Below, piece by piece: positions 11,464-22,007 of a stretch of 64,000 nucleotides of DNA. The stretch lies in the NCBI GenBank assembly GCA_030407005.1, contig JAUDYN010000009.1, positions 1,736,001 to 1,800,000 on the forward strand. The letters run 5' to 3'. Position 1 is the stretch's first letter. Each line of letters opens with the position of its first letter. The position numbers and the translations under genes were made by a program. Below the pieces are notes generated by a model. It saw nothing but the letters and a program-made list of their open reading frames with translations, was not told the origin of the DNA and did no database searches. The DNA is from Desarmillaria ectypa. Its lineage: Eukaryota; Basidiomycota; Agaricomycetes; Agaricales; Physalacriaceae.

Positions 11464-13446
11464 TCACATCCCATATGCCTCAAACGCCTCCTTCACAGCA
11501 TCCCATCCACCAGCTAACCGGGGTTCAAACAGAACCTTGAACGGCATCGGATGCGCATTCGCACTCTCCGTAAATGCTAGAGTATCAATCTTCTCCTTCT
11601 CGTCTTCGCGAAGGTTAAACGCCCACAGCGCCAGCGCCGTGTTGATGTATGTCGATGCCGTGGCTATATATTGTCCAGGGCATACTCTGCGTCATGTATT
11701 AGTTCAAGGTATAAAAAAAAACCGATGCTGGAATGCCGTACCTTCGACCAAAACCGAATGGATATGACCGAATATCATCTCGCAGCGTCCCGTCCTCCGC
11801 GATCCACCTTTGGGGGTTGAACGTCTCCGGATCTGGGAAGACGGCAGGGTCACGCCCCACAGACCTTGAAAGTGGATCGTTAGCTACTCTCATAATAAGA
11901 TGACACAACTTACCACACGTTACCTATCACGGAAGCTCCTTTTGGTATACAGTAATTGTTCTAGGCGAAAATGAGAGGTCGATGTATATGGATGAGAAAA
12001 ATACACACCCAGATGATATCCCGCGTAGCTTTATGTGGAAACCCACCAGATGTCACGGGCCTCCACCTGAAACTCTCCAACACGAACGCCATCGTTTGGG
12101 GGAGGATGTCCTGATCGGCAAATGTCGGTGCTGAATGAAAGCCCACATCAGAATCCTAATCAGAAAACAAGTCAAATGAACGTACGTCTGTCTTTTCCGG
12201 TTACCGCATCTAATTCCTCTTGGACCTTCTTCTGTGTCTCGGGGTAGCATGTTGCAGCCATGACAGCCACACTAATTGCCGACGCTGTGGTATCGCTGCC
12301 AGCTCCGAACATGCTTCCAGCAAGATAGGCCGTCTCATCATTGTTGAGCTGGTATTCATTTTGCCTCTCTATGAGGTATTTCCCAAACGAGGACGGGACT
12401 TCATCTCCTCTCGCCTATGAGGACAACGTCTCAAGAGGACGAAGGGAAAGAATAGGAGGAGACGCACGATCTGGTCCCGAACTTCTTGAAGGAGGCTCTT
12501 AAAGAGACCTAGTTCCTCAGCATGGCCGTCTTTCAGCTGTTTTAGATATCCTGGTACGAATCTGAACCGAGAATGAACGTCAATTCATATACGTCTCAAA
12601 ATCGATAGTCTTACTTGAGCAATGGGAGAATATCGACCTTCCAGGCTCCAGTGCGCATCGTCAGTCCAAGTCGGGTGAGGCATCGATTGACGGATTGAAC
12701 TTCGGGGTCCTCGTATGAAGGTGGCACCTTGCCGTATGCTAAGGCCATCACCACGGCAGCGGCGTACCTTAAGTAGACATTAGGACAGGATACGCCAATT
12801 AGGAAGAGGGGGTTACGTGCCGCTTTGCATGGTCCTGGTGCCTCTCTGGATCCTGAATGATGTCCAGCATATTTTGCCTTGCGGTTTTCATGAGGATTGG
12901 AGAGTACGAGGCAACGCTCTTGGGCTGGAGATGAGAATGCAGAGCCCTAGCGAAAGCGTGGTTTAGATTAATGCAACAGGAGTAATCGTATCCGGGTCTA
13001 CCTTCGCATTTTCTTGAACCGCTCGCCGGCTGGAGTAAGGAGAACGCGCATTCCGCCGGACAACGTTTCTCCAGCAGCGATGGACCTAGGGCGATCGACG
13101 AGCGCTGCACCTTCCTTCTCCATAATGTCTACGGCTGCCTGAAACCTTCCGATGACAACGATGGTCTTCAAACCTTGCCTGAACGAGAACACCGGACCAT
13201 ACTCCTGTGTCCATTGTTCGAAATGTCGGTAGAAGCTTAAGCGCTGTTAGACGAGGGACACAGGAAACAAATCGCGCGGACGCACTACTCGGATTGAAAT
13301 GAAGTCCCAAATATCGAGTCACTAGGAGGTCCTGGAGGCAAGGGTAAGCCAGAAGAGGATCGTCGTAGTCGAGTATATATTACAGCCAGGAGAGTAGCTG
13401 CAAAGACGAGGGTAGCAACGATAGCTTGGGGTTCCGTGAAGGGCAT
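11464..13446 (-). CDS. Cytochrome P450 monooxygenase
   Basis: Ten exons: 13446-13289, 13235-13002, 12946-12821, 12767-12615, 12561-12468, 12414-12186, 12130-12009, 11960-11914, 11864-11742 and 11686-11464. They give 502 residues, normal for a fungal class II P450. The N-terminus has a hydrophobic ER anchor (AIVATLVFAATLLAVIYT) and a Pro-rich hinge PLPPGPP. The I-helix oxygen-binding motif is AGSDTT (about 293-298). The K-helix ExxR is E350-S-F-R353. The meander carries FNPQRW, and the haem loop FGFGRRVCPGQ has the Cys ligand near 431. It would hydroxylate a small lipophilic substrate using NADPH-P450 reductase; the substrate is unknown. The intron 12768-12820 starts with GC, whereas the others start with GT. 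The sequence differs clearly from the P450 at 22-24 kb. No disabling mutation is seen. Confidence 0.88.
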
Positions 13447-14620
13447 TGTGAGTGCGGGGTAAGGACCGGAAATCTGACACCTGCTTTATGCAAGATCCGG
13501 GGAAAAACATAAGATCGCCATGACATAATTGTGATCACTGATCATGAGAAATACGGAACCATATCGAGACGCGATGAGCGTGTGCTCCGGACTCTCTGGC
13601 TGGAGTTGTAAGGTATTTTGGATAATGCTTAGCGCTTCATGAGAGAATTATGCTTCTCGTGTCAGATAAAATCAGAAAGAATGGCAGAGAAAGAGAGAAT
13701 TCTTCTGCCGTCCTAGGCCAACGGACGCGGCAGGAATCATGTGGGGAAGAGGACCCCAGAATACAAGTTGAGACCCTGGACAGCTCGCGTCCACGTCGGG
13801 TCGGATAAGCGGGCCGGCGAGGTGGTTTCCTGCTCCTCGGGGAGCAGAACTACTAGAATCTGCCCATCATCTTCTTCGGCTGGGGGTAATGGTTGTTCGT
13901 GACAAGGTAAGCTCAACGATCAGAAATACAAGGACGAAAACTCTGGTTCTTTTCACCTTGGGAAGTTATTGTTAGGCACCTGGTATCAGTGCGGTACCGC
14001 ATTCGTGAATTAGCCTGTCTGTACCCTGGCCTTGAGGGAATTCCACTGCAACAATATTTCTTCGGGTCCTGATCAGGTGCAGCATTGGTCATAGACATAT
14101 ACTGGACACCCAGGGTAGACCAATATATAAAGAAGCGCTGTGATTATTGAACAAAGGTAACATAATACTGATGGCAAACGACGACGCTTATCTTCTGTCC
14201 CTTGATTCCCAACGGGTGCGACATATCGTCTTCAACCATAATTCTAGTACATCCGCGGCAATCCATGTTTGACCCCGAGCAAGCACAGCTGAACAGAAGG
14301 CTACAACCGCTCGGGAAATTCGTGATGTGTGGTCTCCTCTCGCTAGCTCTAGAGAAGGGTATGTCCGTCATGTAGAGGCGTAACACGAAGAAAATCGCAC
14401 ATGAGCTGGCACTCTTGCAGACCATTTGCTACTATAAGAGCACGCTGAAGATGATCAACGTCCGGAGATGCGACAATAGAATGGCTAGCATGAAGGCAGA
14501 GGTCCTGTTTCCGTGGGAGGTCGTGCAGCTCTTGATACATATATGAGAGAGATACTGGCTTCCAAATAGGAGAAAACTACCTATCGTCAGAGAAACGATG
14601 CGGCAGTCAAAATGGAGCAG
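13447..14620. other. No identifiable gene
   Basis: This is the upstream region of the P450 plus sequence in which minus-strand frames (14144-14425, 14349-14540) read a Cys-containing peptide without a known motif. I could not join them into a gene. Confidence 0.3.
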
Positions 14621-14935
14621 TCACACCTGGCAATCTTGCTGCTTGCTCTCTGCTTTGGGTCGCTCGCTGGACCCGTTAATCTCTAATTCCACCGCCTTGC
14701 GCTTTAGAGGGACCGTTGAGCCGACAGGAATTAAGGAAAGTCGAGCCTTCTTCCCATCTCGCCATCTGCGATGTTCCGCTGTTCTTTTGCTCCTACAACT
14801 GTCGCATCGCTTCCAACGGGAATTTATGGAAATCTGGGAGTTGCATATATTGCATCTTCGTATATTTATCGGTGTTGTAGTAGCAAGTAGCAGAGCGGGA
14901 TCCAGGGCAGCAAACATGGTCACGGTCGTACGCAA
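14621..14935 (-). CDS. Small Cys-rich (zinc-binding-like) protein, possibly partial
   Basis: This is an open frame of 104 codons. Residues about 27-56 read RRCNICNSQISINSRWKRCD followed by SCRSKRTAEHRRWRDGKKAR. This is two CxxC-type pairs embedded in basic residues, a pattern seen at the N-terminus of several uncharacterised mushroom proteins and suggestive of a zinc-bound, possibly nucleic-acid-contacting module. The rest is low-complexity and basic/acidic. No downstream exon could be joined with confidence, so this may be the first exon of a longer gene or a fragment. Confidence 0.35.
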   Translation of the reverse strand: MRTTVTMFAALDPALLLATTTPINIRRCNICNSQISINSRWKRCDSCRSKRTAEHRRWRDGKKARLSLIPVGSTVPLKRKAVELEINGSSERPKAESKQQDCQV

Positions 14936-15147
14936 AGCGCGCCTACGTCACGTGTAAGATACATAGTTCCGGTTCGGCAAAAGCCGGGCTTCTGGTCTCT
15001 TCCACCTTAAATTCAGACATGTAAGTACTATAAATTCAGCCTCAATCACGGCTCAGCGAAAGAGGTGACCTAGGGATGAAGGGATCCTCAATAATTAAAA
15101 AAGGCTAAATATTATATATGGTTTGCACAAGCGAGATATTAGCGATT

Positions 15148-17680
15148 TCATTCGGCTCGAAAATCACTGGCGCCAAGAGCTTTCGCACAATTCTTCAGGG
15201 ACACAAAATAAGCTCTATCACCTCCCGTGGCTTCAATCTAGTAATTGGACTCAAGGAAAGGCGACAAACATGACGAAAAATACCACGCACAGAGGACTCC
15301 CCATTTCCGAGGAAAGCAAATCGATTCTTATACATCGGTGCGAATTTCTAGTCTTACCACCGAGGACATGACAGTAGTTCCCTGTACTGTAGCGCTGTAA
15401 TCTATTAGATAGCGTGTGCCGTAGGAAACAAGGTACGTACTACTTCCTGCATAGAGGGCATACGGTTCCCCATCGACGGTTCTATCCTTATACCAAGAAG
15501 AGCAGTGTTCCGACTGGTTAACTTGAAGTTAAGTACAGATGCTCAAGGCCAGAAAGCGAGACAAAGTTCGCACCCATATAAGATCCTTCACAGTCGCTTT
15601 TCTCGAGTCAGATTTCAAGCCAAGAAGAAAATCAGAAAACATACATGCTTGTTGGATGTTATACTCGTCCTGTGCATCCCTGTCTACCTCCATAGTCTTG
15701 ATGTCATGCTTCTGCATTTTTGACCTTTGAGTTCAATCAGAATAAAATACACCAAGACACCCATTCAAAGCTGCACGCAGAAGCAAGCAACGATATGATC
15801 CGCTTGTGCTTCCACACCAGGTAGGATCGACCCATTGGCATACGGGATTCCCGGTCCACTGCCCATCAGAAACATATTCGAAAAGCTTGCAAGTGCAATT
15901 GACATGTACGCTGAAAATATATTGCCTAAAAGCAGAAAAAAATTAAATGATGCCTGTACCTCTCGGTTTCTCCTCCCATACATCTCTGAGGTCGATCCCG
16001 CGCCTACCGCAGAGAGTATATCGCGGCCTGAACCCGGTGTCAAACCCCGTCGCAAGTATGATGCGGTCGACGGGACGCTCGATGCCGCTTCCGCTGAGGA
16101 TGGACGTTGGAGTAATGTTCTTGATCAGATCCTGAACTAAGCTCAACGTGAGGGAGCTTCAATCTGCTCGAGGAATATGATCCTAAGTATGCTATTTTTA
16201 TGTATGCAACATACGTTTCTATAAAAGCAGCCCCGGGTATTAACCTTCGACGCTAGTTGAAGGGTCTTTAGTAAAGAGTTGAATAATGGAGATTCTGGTA
16301 TGTACGTACCCCTACGGCGTAGCTGTGTATAAGAAGCTGAGGAACACCGTGTGGAAAATCGGCAGGTAACTTACTCTGGTATAAGCCTGAGAAGAAGATC
16401 CTCGCGATCCAAGGACTTCCTCATATGCTCGAGGGTAATATTTCGTGACATCTAGTATTCGGTGAGGTCCATAGTAACTGAGCACTACGTTATTACCTTT
16501 TGCATCTCGGAATTGCTTCGCTTGAATTCTATAATATATATTCTTTCTGTGGCGCATTACGAACCGAAACGTGTATTCATCTTGTCATAGACCTCCTTGA
16601 TATGACTGTACAATTTCTCTGGATCCTTTGCAAATTCTGTCCGCTCTTCTTGTGAATCTAGAGGTGGTCAGCGGAGCATACGCCAAACAAGATTGCTTAC
16701 AGCTAAAGTTATCACCCTTCCAGTCCCGATCTTTGAGGGAATCAAGGGACACGATGGTCGGCACGATCTACCGTCCCAAAGTTAGCAACAATGTTGGAAG
16801 GAAATGGGCCGCAAGTCGAACCCAGACTTTACTCCTGGCATAAATATCGAGATTCTTGCAGTACGGTGCTATGGTGCCGATGATCTGGAGACCTAGGGAT
16901 CCGGCACCTATGACAGCACTTCAAAGCAACGTCAAGTGGAAAAGTGCACAACAGAAGGACATACACACTCTCATCTTTAAACGCGGCCTTCCAATCGAAA
17001 CTGGAAGACCATTCAGTGGTGTGGAGGACCGGTGTCTTGGTGAAGGACTCCAGGCCAGCAATGATAGGACGGTTCACATTACTATCAATGGTACGCTGAT
17101 GTACCGACATCACGAAGATATTATCCACTTACTTTAAAACCCCAGTCGCCGGAGCGAAGACATCGTAAGTCTCGGTTTTAGTCTGCGACGTGTCCAAATC
17201 CTCCATTGTGACTGCCCATGTTCCAGAAACCTCGTCGTACACCGCCGCAGTGACCTTGTGCCGAAGACGAATAAAAGGAACAGTCTACATCCATTACTGC
17301 TAGTAAACTTGAACTCGTTAAGGAGGGAAAGAATACTTATCGGCCTCTCTCTCGAACAAGATAAACTCGACTGGTCCAAGCACGCCATTCTTCTGAGTCC
17401 CTAGTAACTTATATGCAAGGCATAGTCCTGCGCCACCTGCGCCACAGCTATGGAGTTTGGTTAGGAAGACTCTGCCGTCTGGAACGACTCACATAGCTAG
17501 GCAGATCCGACGCGTCTGGAATCCTGTTCATTTTGAAAGGGATGTCCATTAGGCGGGCCAGCAGTCTCCAAGATATGAATACTCGCCTGGTTTCTTGAGA
17601 TAGTCCCAGTCGCTTGATGTACCATTGTTGTTCAAGGCTTCTCCCTCTCCGGTAGCATCGTGTTGAATGAAACCGAGCAC
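15148..17680 (-). pseudogene. Flavin monooxygenase (BVMO/FMO-like) pseudogene 1
   Basis: Exon for exon this follows the intact gene at 39588-42523. Near 17650 it begins with SSDWDYLKKPG, then the FAD-binding loop CGAGGAGLCLAYKLL. Later come PFIRLRHKVTAAVYD, NVNRPIIAGLESFTKTPVLH, VDRIILATGFDTGFRPRY and the C-terminal IEATGGDRAYFVSLKN ending SDFRAE. Three lesions are visible. About 60 codons between FEREAD and PFIR are deleted, removing the equivalent of the GTWHANRYPG region. There is a one-base frameshift near 16120, before ITPTSILSGSG. Two stops occur in the penultimate exon, where the intact copy has PRWEDWKF and this one has PRW-stop-D-stop-KF. The intron after KKPG starts with GC. It is clearly a dead paralogue. 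Confidence 0.85.
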
Positions 17681-17744
17681 GGGGAAACAGCAATGAGATA
17701 AGTGGGTGTTCACTCTATAAGTATCGATAAAAGAGGGTCACAGG

Positions 17745-18110
17745 AATAAAGAAGCGAATCCACGAGACGTTTGCTGTGTCGAGGTACTCCGCGTGGATAT
17801 CCGTAGCATACGACGTTGAGAATGCCTAGTCCAGTCCACCCATTCCAACCCCAGCGGCAATAAAAGAAGCGAACCAAGCAGTCCTATGTCCAACAGTCCT
17901 CATAAAGGTCGATAATACGTTTCGCCCCGAGTAAAGTGTAACGTTCTCAAATGGTAATGTAGAAGATCAGTTCCGTAGTGTCAACTGAGAGAGTACGATG
18001 AGGGTCAGGGGATAGCAGGGAAAAAGAACAGCTTCCACTGAACCGGCACTAGCAGGACTAAGGAGAAAGAGGTGAGGCCAAGCGTGTACTCGTAAAGATA
18101 TCTCTGCAAA
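17745..18110 (-). pseudogene. Unidentified membrane-protein remnant
   Basis: On the minus strand, about 18100-18006 reads RYLYEYTLGLTSFSLVLLVP continuing VQWKLFFFPAIP then a stop. About 17925-17745 reads STFMRTVGHRTAWFASFIAA followed by GVGMGGLD, a stop and AFSTSYATDIHAEYL. These look like exons of a hydrophobic, membrane-embedded protein interrupted by stops. I cannot name the family. It lies just upstream of FMO pseudogene 1 and runs in the same direction. Confidence 0.3.
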
Positions 18111-18207
18111 AACACATTTCATTAAATATCGAAGTTAAAGAATATCGTCCACGAGCGTCCCCCAGACGTGCTGAAGTCGCTGCCCCGCCCGAAATCGGCA
18201 GTGTCCA

Positions 18208-19224
18208 GTGGCTGTGCCGAGAAAACTTGCCCTTTTAGCCCGGAATCTTAGCCTTTTACCACCATCATCAGCAGTACCCACCGCAAGTCACCCGCAATTT
18301 CTTTCTTTAGGCGCCGTACTCTATCCCTATCCAGCCTCTATGTCTGTCATTCGTACTCCAAGGCTAAAAGGAAATGTTCGCAAGCCGTACTCGCTGGCCG
18401 AGTCAACAGTGACCGCGTCAAGACACACGACGACAAAGAAAAACGCACCCATCTCTCCACTACATCTCTTCCAGTTCCGTATCATCAGCAGTAACTACTT
18501 TGACGCCTTACCTACCGATGCAGCGCTCGAAGACTACGCTTTGACCAACCAGGAGCGGTCGTTGTTGATTTCATGGACGCTGGACGGAGATTCGGTAGAC
18601 AAAGACACGCTACATCCTCGCCTTGTTGAGCTTTTACCGGAACTTTCGTTGAAGACCCGATGTCATGGCGTCGACCTACTGCTACACCGGGGACGACCAG
18701 TTGCTATTCGCGAGGAGCTAGCCTCTATTATCATTTCTACCCATGCTGAAAAGCACGCCAACGGCGCTTCCAATTACCACATCATTGATAAACGCTTTGC
18801 CTGCGTTCCTGCTTCCCTCGTTCTTGCCTGGGCGATGAGCTGCCCAAGTTGCACCAAGGAGAATACACGCCCAACACGAACACCAAAAGATCCTATCAGC
18901 GTCGCGACAGTCCTCCCGCCGCTTTCGAAACCCGAGACGGTCAAGAAACCATTCCCACTTCACTCTTCCACCAATGATAAGTGTCAAAAACCGATGTCGC
19001 AACCTGGTCAGTCCAAGGCGACCCTATTTCTCTGCGGTCTGCCCACTATGAGCAAGGCCTTCTGTCCGGAAGTGTTCAATGACGTCCTGAAACCCGGAGC
19101 TACCCCTCAGAGGACATTTTCTCCCGAGCAGGCCCCTCACGTCACTGCAGAGGATATTGAGGCTGCAGAGATTCTGGTGCAAATGTCGAGACTCAAGAAC
19201 AGATATCTTTGTTCATTGGCGTGA
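18208..19224 (+). CDS. Hypothetical protein, intronless
   Basis: A single uninterrupted frame of 338 codons, unusual in this intron-rich window. The first 60 residues are basic and Ser/Pro-rich (possible targeting or disordered region). Residues about 90-215 look folded: FRIISSNYFDALPTDAALED, LVELLPELSLKTRCHGVDLL, then HIIDKRFACVPASLVLAWAM followed by SCPSC. The region after that is Pro/Thr/Lys-rich and probably disordered. A C-terminal helix follows (AEDIEAAEILVQMSRLKNRY). The CPSC pair could bind metal, but no known domain is assigned. Lack of stops over more than 1 kb argues for a real gene; its role is unknown. It sits between two dead flavin monooxygenases. Confidence 0.6.
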   Translation: MAVPRKLALLARNLSLLPPSSAVPTASHPQFLSLGAVLYPYPASMSVIRTPRLKGNVRKPYSLAESTVTASRHTTTKKNAPISPLHLFQFRIISSNYFDALPTDAALEDYALTNQERSLLISWTLDGDSVDKDTLHPRLVELLPELSLKTRCHGVDLLLHRGRPVAIREELASIIISTHAEKHANGASNYHIIDKRFACVPASLVLAWAMSCPSCTKENTRPTRTPKDPISVATVLPPLSKPETVKKPFPLHSSTNDKCQKPMSQPGQSKATLFLCGLPTMSKAFCPEVFNDVLKPGATPQRTFSPEQAPHVTAEDIEAAEILVQMSRLKNRYLCSLA

Positions 19225-19889
19225 TGAGTATTTTATCCTATCTGCCCCAACCTGTTTGAAATACCTTCAACAAAGCCTTTCTAGATACCCGTATTGGCAC
19301 TACTACCCTGTTACCTCACCGTATACCAACTATAGATTTGTGTTATACCTCTCAAGAGTGGAGCGATTTTCCTTAGGATGGATGATATTAGTATGGACCT
19401 TTGTCATGAGTAGCGTGTTCCAAGCACGCTTCGAATGCAGACCCAGTAGCGCACAGGATCACTTTTCCATGGATCAGGCTTTGTTCCTCGTGCGCAAGTT
19501 ATCATCAAGGCTTCGAGCTGAAGGTGTTCACGTCTTTGCCTCAGGACTTATTTACGGACACGCGTACGTCCAGACAGTTAGCTCGTTCTAAATGCTCTGC
19601 GAGTAGGTGGTAAATTGATCTCAGAGATATGGCGTATTGCACCCGTAGATCTGACCTCATCAGTTTATTGGAGTAAGACTTTACCAAGTTACCTCCATTG
19701 CTTGTCCTTCTGTCATCATTGGAACTTCTGATTGCGCATGATCGAACATCATATGTCCCAGCCACTAGCTTCTTAAATCTATCTTTCACCCAGGTGCTAT
19801 CTGCAAAGGTCTCGTGGACTTTTTCATTCCTGTGACCTTCTGCTACCGATACGTGTACAGCGAATGTTGGCTCATTTTTGTCGCTGATC

Positions 19890-20815
19890 CCCACATATTT
19901 CATTTTCTCCAACGTAATGCTAACACGTCCAATGAATGGGAGTACTTCAAGAAACCAGGTGAGTCCTTGAAATTTAGGTACGTCAAGTATGCTGAATGAA
20001 TTTTGGTACCAGGATTCCAGCCGTGACCCTTGCGCCTTGCTATGGGAGTTATTTCAGATGCCGAGGCTCTCTTTCTCACTTGAAACCGTAGATGTGGGTG
20101 CGGGATTATGCCTTGCCTGTAAAATCCTAGAGGCACGGAAGGAAGGCAGGCTTGGTCATCTTATTTGAACAAGAGACAGGTGGCACCTTGGAGTTAAAGG
20201 TTTACTTAACGATGACAAATGTAGAATTAGTACACGGGTACCCGGTGAGAACACGGAAATCCCAGGAGGATCCGGTTTGACTCATCCTGGATTACAGGCA
20301 TGTGAATCGCTATCCAGACTGCCGATGTATGTCCTTGTTCCTCTTTCTTGCGGGCGGTAAAACACGGGAAATCCTTAGGCGACATCCCAAGTGCCGGTTA
20401 TCAATTCTCGTTTGCTCCTTATGCAGATTGGCCAGAGTGAGTTCCACGATTTAGACCGAGCGTCTGTTTATAACTAATCTCCCTAGATTTTACTCATACG
20501 CTGGGAACATCAAGAAATACCTGCGACACAAGGTCACTGCCGCTGTGTACGACGTGACGTCAGGGACTCGAGATATCACGGTGGAGGATTTGGCGACGGC
20601 ACAGATTAGTAGGGAGACGTATGGTATTTTTGTCCCAGCGACTGGGGTCTTGAAGGAGTAGTAAGCATGTGTCGACTACTTGTCTAATAATGTCCGTGGA
20701 TTGCATCGTCCTCGCGATAGGATTCGATAATGGGTTCAGGCCACGATACCCGCTTCATGGTAGAGGTGGACTCGATCTTAGAGATATTTAGGCAGAGAAA
20801 CCTAATAGTGCAGTT
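19890..20815 (+). pseudogene. Flavin monooxygenase pseudogene 2 (truncated, opposite strand)
   Basis: Starting near 19900, FHFLQRNANTSNEWEYFKKP matches the first exon of the intact FMO at 39.6-42.5 kb. Near 20095 GAGLCLACKILEARKEGRLG is the FAD loop with two residues missing (GAGVAGLC in the intact copy), followed by a frameshift before LFEQETGGTL. Near 20380 comes GDIPSAGYQFSFAPYADWPE. After the conserved intron, near 20485, comes FYSYAGNIKKYLRHKVTAAV, ending PATGVLKE and a stop. The segment near 20700, [18 protein letters not shown] then LDLRDI-stop, belongs to the distal part of the protein, so the NADP Rossmann half in between is gone. It is a relic of the same family. Confidence 0.8.
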
Positions 20816-21044
20816 TCCTGTTTCATCTTCAGGCTGCAATGAATGACGAGTACATATATATATATGATTTTAGGGTACATGTCAACATCGTGTCATCTAC
20901 TGGCTCAACCTGAGACATAAGATTGTTTTAGTGGCCCCTTTGGGGCGCCCTCCTGGAAATCCGGCCGTAACGGCTTAATGGAACAGACACCTGTCCCCGA
21001 GGATCCGACCAACGCATGTTTTTTCTGACAGAACTGTGTCCTAG

Positions 21045-21261
21045 TGTTGGAATCCTGGGTGTTGCGCAGGGTAGACTCCAGGCTGGTAAAACCAGATGTA
21101 AAGGAATTGTTATTCTATGGCTCCTACAGAGCTCATATTTATACTACTTCGCACTAGAATCTAGAATGTACTACAACTTTCTACGACTCTTGTGCTTACT
21201 CATCGACTCTCGGCATGATGCCGGATTGCTCCTTCTAGAACTTTCCGGCAAAATCCCAACA
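21045..21261 (+). repeat. Solo LTR, copy 1 (217 bp)
   Basis: The element begins TGTTGGAATCC and ends AATCCCAACA, so it has the TG...CA ends and short inverted termini (TGTTGG/CCAACA) of LTR retrotransposons. It is flanked by a perfect 5-bp direct repeat CCTAG (21040-21044 and 21262-21266), the expected target-site duplication. No internal region, primer-binding site or second LTR adjoins it, so it is a solo LTR left by LTR-LTR recombination, or an LTR-only non-autonomous unit. It contains a TATA-like ATATTTATACT. The second copy, at 52837-53053, has the same length and differs at about four positions. Confidence 0.85.
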
Positions 21262-22007
21262 CCTAGCGTATCATATTAAGACAGTGAGAGCATGTCTCGC
21301 ATCGAGCGCAGATGTAGAGCTTTCATAAAAGTTTGTTCAGGCTGAATAGTGGTCGACATGGTGGACAGAGGCGACCCCGTCGGTGACCACAAGACCGGCC
21401 CGGACAACGACGCTGAGTGCTTATGTAACGTAATCGGCAATTGCGACACTTGGTCTCTCTTGCATCACACTGCTACGCTGGCAGCTGGCCCAGCGTCAAT
21501 GCCTTCGACCTGTATCGCATAGCTAGGACCCGGGACTATCTGCAGCAGCGGTGCGGCTACTCCCTGAACTGACGCGATGGTCATTATCAGTGTGTCGCGA
21601 CCGAGGTTTGCCTGATCTCGATTACGCATGTTTATATACGTTGAAAAATGCCCAGTGAGTGCTAGTGATCCTGTGAGGACTTGTTAGCTTTCTGTTCGAA
21701 TGCCACACCCGACCAAAACCCTTGACTTTCACGCGACAGCTAGTGCTCAGGGCGGAAACAAGGCAACTGGTGACATCCGATACAATAGGCGGAAGCATCG
21801 ACAATCGGCCCGGAATTTGCCCTCTTGTAGCCGTTCCCACGCGCTCATGAACTTCATTTTTTGTTCGATTATTCAAAAAGATCCGGCTCTGATGTACAGA
21901 AGGTGATGGCCATGCTTTACATATATCAAGGAACACGTCCATACAAACCAAAGGATACACAAACTAGCACACTGAAAGTTCTTGTACTCAAATTGGCAAC
22001 CGCCGCC
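21262..22007. other. No identifiable gene
   Basis: The 3' flank of the solo LTR followed by sequence with no supportable coding, RNA or repeat feature. The end of the minus-strand P450 lies at 22008. Confidence 0.35.

Noticed and set aside
21016..21279. An 87-codon open frame across the first LTR
   Set aside because: It starts outside and ends outside the repeat, has no motif, and is a by-product of the LTR sequence; the same piece recurs in the second LTR.
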